A DNA stretch of 64,000 nucleotides from positions 45,275,473 through 45,339,472 of the forward strand of contig OX419758.1 of NCBI GenBank assembly GCA_948567375.1. Reading direction: 5' to 3'. The stretch comes from Lunularia cruciata (Eukaryota > Streptophyta > Marchantiopsida > Lunulariales > Lunulariaceae). The position numbers were made by a program, and so were the translations under genes. Positions within the stretch are counted from its first letter, which is position 1; each line of letters opens with the position of its first letter. The notes below the pieces were generated by a model. The model did no database searches and was not told the origin of the DNA. It worked only from the letters and a program-made list of their open reading frames with translations. Positions 58,708 to 64,000 of this stretch are shown here, one piece after another.

Positions 58708-61700
58708 GTGCTCAGATGGACAGTATAGGGCGATTGAGCAATGCCTCGGTGAACGATATCAATATCGTGGACTACGCTCAGGTAAGATATCTCATTCATC
58801 GGCTGGTGATTTCGCCAATATGTCAAAGGCGTAGCTTAAAAGTTCCTCAAGGAAATTTTTTTCCTTGAGGAACTTTTAAGTCATTTAGCCATGGTTGGAG
58901 TGATCATAAGTTGTACTTGCTCTGGACCTTCTGCAGAATAAAGTACGTGACGCTCCAGGGAATTTTCAAGATGTTCCTGAAGCAGTTGGGGTTGATGCAA
59001 TTTTGGCGGAAGTAGAAGAAAGGTTGAGGTTGGAAACACATACATTTGTTGGGATCTACGGTCGGGCTGGAAGCGGGAAAAGCACCGTGGCAAAGCTGTT
59101 CTTCAACAGATGGATTGCTAAATTTGAGTATACCTGTTACGTGAATAACTACAAGCTAATTCAAGGAGAGAAAGAAGAGATCAAGACACAAGTTTGGAAG
59201 CGCGTGTATCGTCATGGCGAGCGAGTGAAACCTTCTGAAGATGGTCAATTCCTCAAAGCGAATTTCTGGAACCAGGTGTTTGGGAAGAAGCTACTTCTCG
59301 TTTTTGATGATATTTCAACGAAGGAAGACTTGGAACTGCTGGAAGAGATTGCTGACATAAACTACCATTACGGAAGTTTGTTCATTGCGACGAGCGATAA
59401 CCAAGATCTGCTAAGTAGGATGGATAATCCTTACATCTGTAGCCTTCCACCACTGGAACCGGAAGATGCAAGACGTTTGCTTTGTAGCCATGCATTTCCC
59501 CACGATGATCATGAGCATCGGGAATGCTTAGCGGTGGAGGTTGTTAATGAAGTCGTGGAGCGATGCGAAGGACTGCCTCTCTTACTGGAAGTCATAGGGA
59601 AACTTCTACGAGATCACACGTCCGAGAAGAGTTGGGGGGAAGTCCGAAATATTCTCAAATCTGGAGACAGGACATTCTTTAAAAGAAATCAAACCGATCA
59701 GAGGCTGTGGTATAAGTTGAGTGCGAGTTTTAACACACTTACGGAAGAGGAGCAGGATATGTTTCTGGATGTTGCATCCGTCTTCACTGATGTTGAGTTT
59801 CAGGGTGAGAACGGGGATTGCTTGTTCCAATTCGATGAAGTGATGTGTGCATGGGTCGGGCTGTACGGGATCCACGCAAATGCTCGGTGGGATACTCTGG
59901 TGAGCAGATCGCTAGTTTACAAGGCAAAGGAATTTCAGGGAGGTGGTTTTAGATTCCAAATGCACGAGGCACTGAAGGCAATGGGTCTAATTCTAGCACA
60001 GAAGAAGGGGAGGCTCGCAAATCCCAGACCAGAGAGGAGCCTAGCAAGCCATGCAAAATCTCATTATCATGATCTTCAGGTACCTCAGATCTCAAGCTTT
60101 TAGATTTTTGTTGAGGTTTTTCTTTACCCTAGGTATCCACTACGGTACAAAAATTCAAGCAGAGAACAAAGCCTAGAGTAGTTCATACATGCATTAGATG
60201 TGATGAATGCCCACACCAAGATGAGCTTCAGGAAAGGATGTCACTCGTATGGTGAATCAGTGTGATACGCAGACATGAATTGTAGGAGCTCTCAATTTGC
60301 TGCTGCTAGCGACTAAGTACCTGGCAACTGACAGGTGAAAAAACAGAGATATCACAGTCTGCACATCTTTGATGATGAGAGCAATAGACTGATAATTTCA
60401 ATCGACATGGAATTGATTCGTGCTCGTTTGGCTTCCCTTGCATGAAGGGCAAATTGGAGCAAGTGGTTGGATTCCGTTTGGACGGTAACAAAGCAGGTTT
60501 TGGACCTCGAGGTTACAGCCTGTCGAAGAAGTCCGCTACGTCAACCCCTGAAGGGGGGAGGCCAGGGAGCAAGTGGATCCAGTTTGCGAGCAATAGCCTG
60601 CTAAGCGCTTTTGCTGGTGATGATCGCTGCAGTCTGTGGTTAGCGAGGCAAATGATGCCACAGCTCAAAGGGCTTCGTTACCTGGTTTTCTTTGACATCT
60701 ACTCATGCACCCACTGTGATGGCGAACCATTTGACAGTCAACTAATGCCTCCTGGCCTTGTCGAGTTCTACTGGAAGAATAGTTCAGAAAGGGTGTTTTT
60801 GCCTGCGACCGGTGAAATGGTGTCGACTGCTCCTGTCTATGTAGCTCCCCCTCCGGGTCCTGCTGCCCAGCGCTGGAGAAATGCCATCAAACGAGTTGTA
60901 CAATGCGGGCTGTGGTGCATTCAACTCTGTCAACCGTGTGAACTGTGTGAATTGTGTCAACTGTGTCCAAAGGAGCCTGTAAACCTCTTGCCCAATCCGT
61001 TTGCGCAACTGCGGCTCTTGAAGTTGGAAGGTCCTTGCATGCTGCAGGCAGTGGGGATCTGGAAAGGTTTGGAGAGGTCCAGGTTGCAAGATCTAAAGAT
61101 GATAGACTGTTTTGATGTGCAATTTCTACCTGACAACTTCACGCAATTATCTCAATTACGAAATCTGGTAGTGAAGAGCTGCGACAATCTTCGAGCTTTA
61201 CCGGATAGACTGGGTGATCTTGGGAAGTTGGAGACTCTAGAGTTGAATGACTGTCGACGCATTCATTCCTTGCCCAGTACATTTGGTCAACTCGCCTCAT
61301 TACGTCGTGTACACATAATAGACTGTCTCAATCTTACAGATTTGCCAGATGATTTTGTAAATTTAAGCCAGCTGGTGGAAATGAAGCTAGTCAGAAACTT
61401 CTATTTAACTCGCCTACCTAGTACGTTCGGTCAACTCCCACGATTGCAGAATCTAGAAATACACGGTTGCTCTAACCTTCAAGCTTTGCCAGAAAACTTC
61501 GGAGAACTGCACCTGGAGTATCTGAAGCTGAGCGTTTGCCGCCATATTCACTATCTGCCCGATTCTTTCGGTCAACTCTTTTACTTGCGGAAGCTAGAAA
61601 TAAGCTTCTGTATTGATCTGGTTTCTTTGCCTGATAGCTTTGGTGATCTCATCAACTTGGAACACCTCACGCTGAGTAGATGTCTGGCAATGAAGAGCCT

Positions 61701-62025
61701 ACCTGATACATTCGGGCAGCTTTCAGAGTTGAAGTTTCTCGCATTGCTGGAGTGCAGCAATCTTCAAGCTCTCCCAGAAGGATTTGGGGATTTAGGTAGT
61801 TTGGAGCACCTAAAGCTGAGCTGGGGTCGACCACGACGGTTTTCACAATTAATTCCTGATTCGTTCGGTGACCTTCCAAAGTTGCAAAGATTTGGAGTAT
61901 GCCAGTGCTGGGATATCAAAGCCTTGCAGAACAGGTTCAAGAACGTAGAGAAAATACAACAACACATAGATGTGATAAACTGCTCCCATGGGTATTTCAA
62001 GGAAGCTCTTCGTAACGTCAACTGA
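58708..62025 (+). CDS. NB-ARC/LRR resistance-type protein (NLR), 5' end unresolved
   Basis: Exons that join in phase: 58708-58781, 58937-60079 and 60448-62025. The NB-ARC domain shows the P-loop GRAGSGKST (59060-59086), Walker B KLLLVFDD (from 59288), the RNBS-B-like GSLFIATSDN, CEGLPLLL and, in place of MHD, MHE (59960-59968). The last exon encodes about ten LRRs of roughly 24 residues with LP-x-FGxL repeats. Before them is a Cys-rich stretch. The N-terminal signalling domain (TIR, CC, kinase or hydrolase in bryophytes) was not found, and exon 58708 needs an earlier exon ending in phase 1. The acceptor at 60447 (ttgcatgaag|ggc) is the only one I found that keeps frame; a frame just upstream (VKKQRYHSLHIFDDE, 60335-60433) ends in TGA, so a frameshift is the alternative. 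Likely intracellular immune receptor. Confidence 0.82.
58835..58880. repeat. Perfect 21-bp hairpin in NLR intron
   Basis: CTTAAAAGTTCCTCAAGGAAA (58835-58855), a TTTT loop, and its exact complement (58860-58880), inside the 155-nt intron before the P-loop exon. Confidence 0.93.
60904..60966 (+). other. C-x2-C repeat segment in the NLR
   Basis: Codes for seven cysteines, the last five spaced exactly three apart (CQPCELCELCQLC). The DNA is a short tandem array of a 9-bp 'tgtgaactg'-type unit. It sits between NB-ARC and the LRRs. Confidence 0.85.
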
Positions 62026-63600
62026 GCTTGATCCACCGAAGTTCATGACTCCCACCGGCAGGCTAGCTCGTCTAGGATTCTCGTTTAACACCAAAACTGT
62101 AGGCCATTTGGCAGCTGGCAAACATTGTAAAGTTGTACCGCCTTGTAATATCTTATGCCATGTACCATCGGCAACGTCGAATTCCTGCTGATACTTACTG
62201 GGTAGTTTAAAATGTGCAATTGGAGAGCAATCACCAAGCCAACATCACGATTGATCAATCACCGCTAAGTGCCGACTTCTCCTACGGTGAAGGAATCCTG
62301 CAGGAAGTGGGTTATTGAGATGTTGCTTCAGCTACCAACCTAGAGCTTGCCGGCAGAGAAACCGCAAATTTATCTTTGTGTCTTGTGCTTGACTCCGTGC
62401 CACTATTTGAACTGTGGGCCGGGAATCAAGTGACTGTGGAGCACAGAACTTGACGTCGGCACAGAACTATGGTCTGCGTCACATCGACCGTGATTCACAT
62501 CAGCAAACAGGGTGCTGCCGAAAATCGCCTGTTTCGAGTTGTAAGGCTTTCTGCAACCCATCCGTAGCTCAGTACTGTCGTTGACTTTTTCCCATACATT
62601 CGATCTATATGATCTCAAGAGCAGTACAACCTAGAGATTAAATAATGCACATCACCACGTGAAACTGTGGTCGAATTAAAGCGTCAAAACTTAAAGCAAT
62701 CCAGGCGCGATATAATGACACAGTACTCAATCTCATAAGGAATTCACTGGAAAACTAAGTCCGTGCCCAGAGTGCTTGAATGACACCGTCCGCTCGACAG
62801 TGACTACGGTACAGAAAATTGGTCACGAAATTCGCATTCGCTGTATATTTCCACATGCCGTATCTTCGGAGTAACAATAGCCAGCATCTGTGAGATAAGG
62901 GATTTGATGCCGTCTTCCCAGGAGAACTTCCAGATAATCGTTCTCGGGTTCTCAGTTATGTGTATGACATGGCCAGTGTGATTTAGCTTGCTCTACCCAT
63001 TTTGTCACAAGGAATGTGGAACTGTTTTATTGACTTTGCATAAGTCTATATCCACACATATTTTGACTTTGTTGGCTAGAAACCCGGAGTATACCAAGAA
63101 TACAATGGTGTACATGTAGACCTCCATGCCAAATTCCAAGCTCACTAGCTAGCCACCAAAGCAATATTTCATCCCAGTGTTGATAGAGTATCGCACGTTA
63201 ATGTTCCTGGCGGCTAGTGTACCTGAGAAAGATTAATCTTTAGTCACCATTTTAAATTTATGGTAAAAAGTGACTCAATATCCTTTCTCTTCCTATATGT
63301 CCCGTAGACCATTGGTTTTATGAACTTTGGCATATAGCATTCGGGTAGAAGAGAGACGGTGAGAACCTTTGAGTTCAAATTGAAGGTAGTCCAGTTAAAT
63401 AGAAGTTTGATCAATCTATACTCTATGAGTATTGAATTTGATAATTATAGTGGCGTCGCGAGTTAACCTTGACAAAGAACAATTATTGGTAATGGAAATA
63501 TATAATGTCTACCTTCTTGAAAGTCAAAGAATTGTTTGATTTGATACGATCCATTATTCTGATCCATTATTCTGTTGCAACGTGGTGAAATTTGACAGAA
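62026..63600. other. 3' flank of the NLR gene, no further gene seen
   Basis: Likely 3' untranslated region, then intergenic DNA becoming AT-rich. A 13-bp direct repeat gatccattattct occurs twice near 63547-63573. Confidence 0.45.
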
Positions 63601-63609
63601 AACAATTAT

Positions 63610-64000
63610 TTATAATTGTTACCAGATTTATATCGCTAAAGTTAGTTTGCTCGGGTGTTGGAGTGATAGTGTTGGTAATCATGGTTATTTCAGTAGTTGC
63701 TTATGGACTACCCGATGACAGCCAGATTTCATATTAGAGCTACTAATCAAATGGTGAAACCCACACTCCTTACATCGTTTGTACCATCAAGCGTTCCGTT
63801 AGGACTAGAGCAAAGTGTATATTTTCAAAGTGCAACTCCAAAAAGTTCATTTCTTTGATGTTGAGCCTTTGAGTTTTTGGCTATGGTGGATAGAGGCTAG
63901 CAAGCATCACTTAGAATCTCTTAGTTAGAGTATATGTGGCTTGATTGTAATCTATCCAATTGTTTGCAGATTGTTGAGTGGAATATCGAGTTTCGATTTG
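63610..64000. repeat. Repeat shared with the left end of the window
   Basis: 'ctaaagttagtttgctcgggtgttggagtg' and 'tgagcctttgagtttttggctatggtggatagaggc' match 1276-1310 and 1510-1555 in the same orientation. A copy of a dispersed repeat cut by the window edge. Confidence 0.6.

Overview
The window is a piece of a land-plant nuclear chromosome: genes split by GT-AG introns, AT-rich intergenic DNA, nested LTR retrotransposons and pieces of plastid DNA inserted in the nucleus. A plant-type SNF4/KIN-beta-gamma gene, a SPATA17-like IQ-motif gene (a family usually tied to motile cilia and flagella) and an NB-ARC/LRR resistance-type gene together suggest a land plant with swimming sperm, most likely a moss or liverwort. 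The species cannot be fixed from sequence alone.

Layout. 0-8.6 kb is repeat-rich intergenic DNA with a complete solo LTR at 406-818 (5-bp target duplication). 8.6-15.6 kb holds a SNF4-like AMPK/SnRK1 beta-gamma subunit gene, which I could resolve into 12 exons encoding 504 residues. 15.6-24 kb is mostly degenerate repeats. 24.1-25.4 kb is an intronless three-IQ-motif gene. About 25.9-38.4 kb is a three-level nest: an old dispersed repeat was broken by a chromovirus-type Ty3/gypsy element (28742-38042, duplication TCCTA), which was itself broken by a related, recombinant element (30654-36802, duplication TGATG). 38.4-46 kb is very AT-rich; it holds a palindromic tandem repeat near 41.2 kb and a scrambled cluster of plastid fragments (rpoC2, 16S rRNA, ndhG, trnN, rbcL, petG) at 42.5-43.5 kb. 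46.1-52.9 kb is an 8-exon R3H/G-patch gene of 933 residues resembling SQS1/Pfa1, a partner of the Prp43-type splicing and ribosome-assembly helicase. 53-58.6 kb has a possible extra exon pair and tandem repeats. 58.7-62.0 kb is the NB-ARC/LRR gene, whose 5' part I could not resolve. The last 400 bases repeat a family also seen at 1.2-2 kb.

The genes are unrelated single loci (energy signalling, flagellar/IQ protein, RNA processing, immunity), not a pathway cluster. The most interesting signals are: LTR promoters carrying phased GAA/TTC arrays that fit the heat-shock-element consensus upstream of a TATA box; long near-perfect hairpins inside introns of three genes; an NLR with a C-x2-C repeat and a changed MHD motif; and the scrambled plastid insert.
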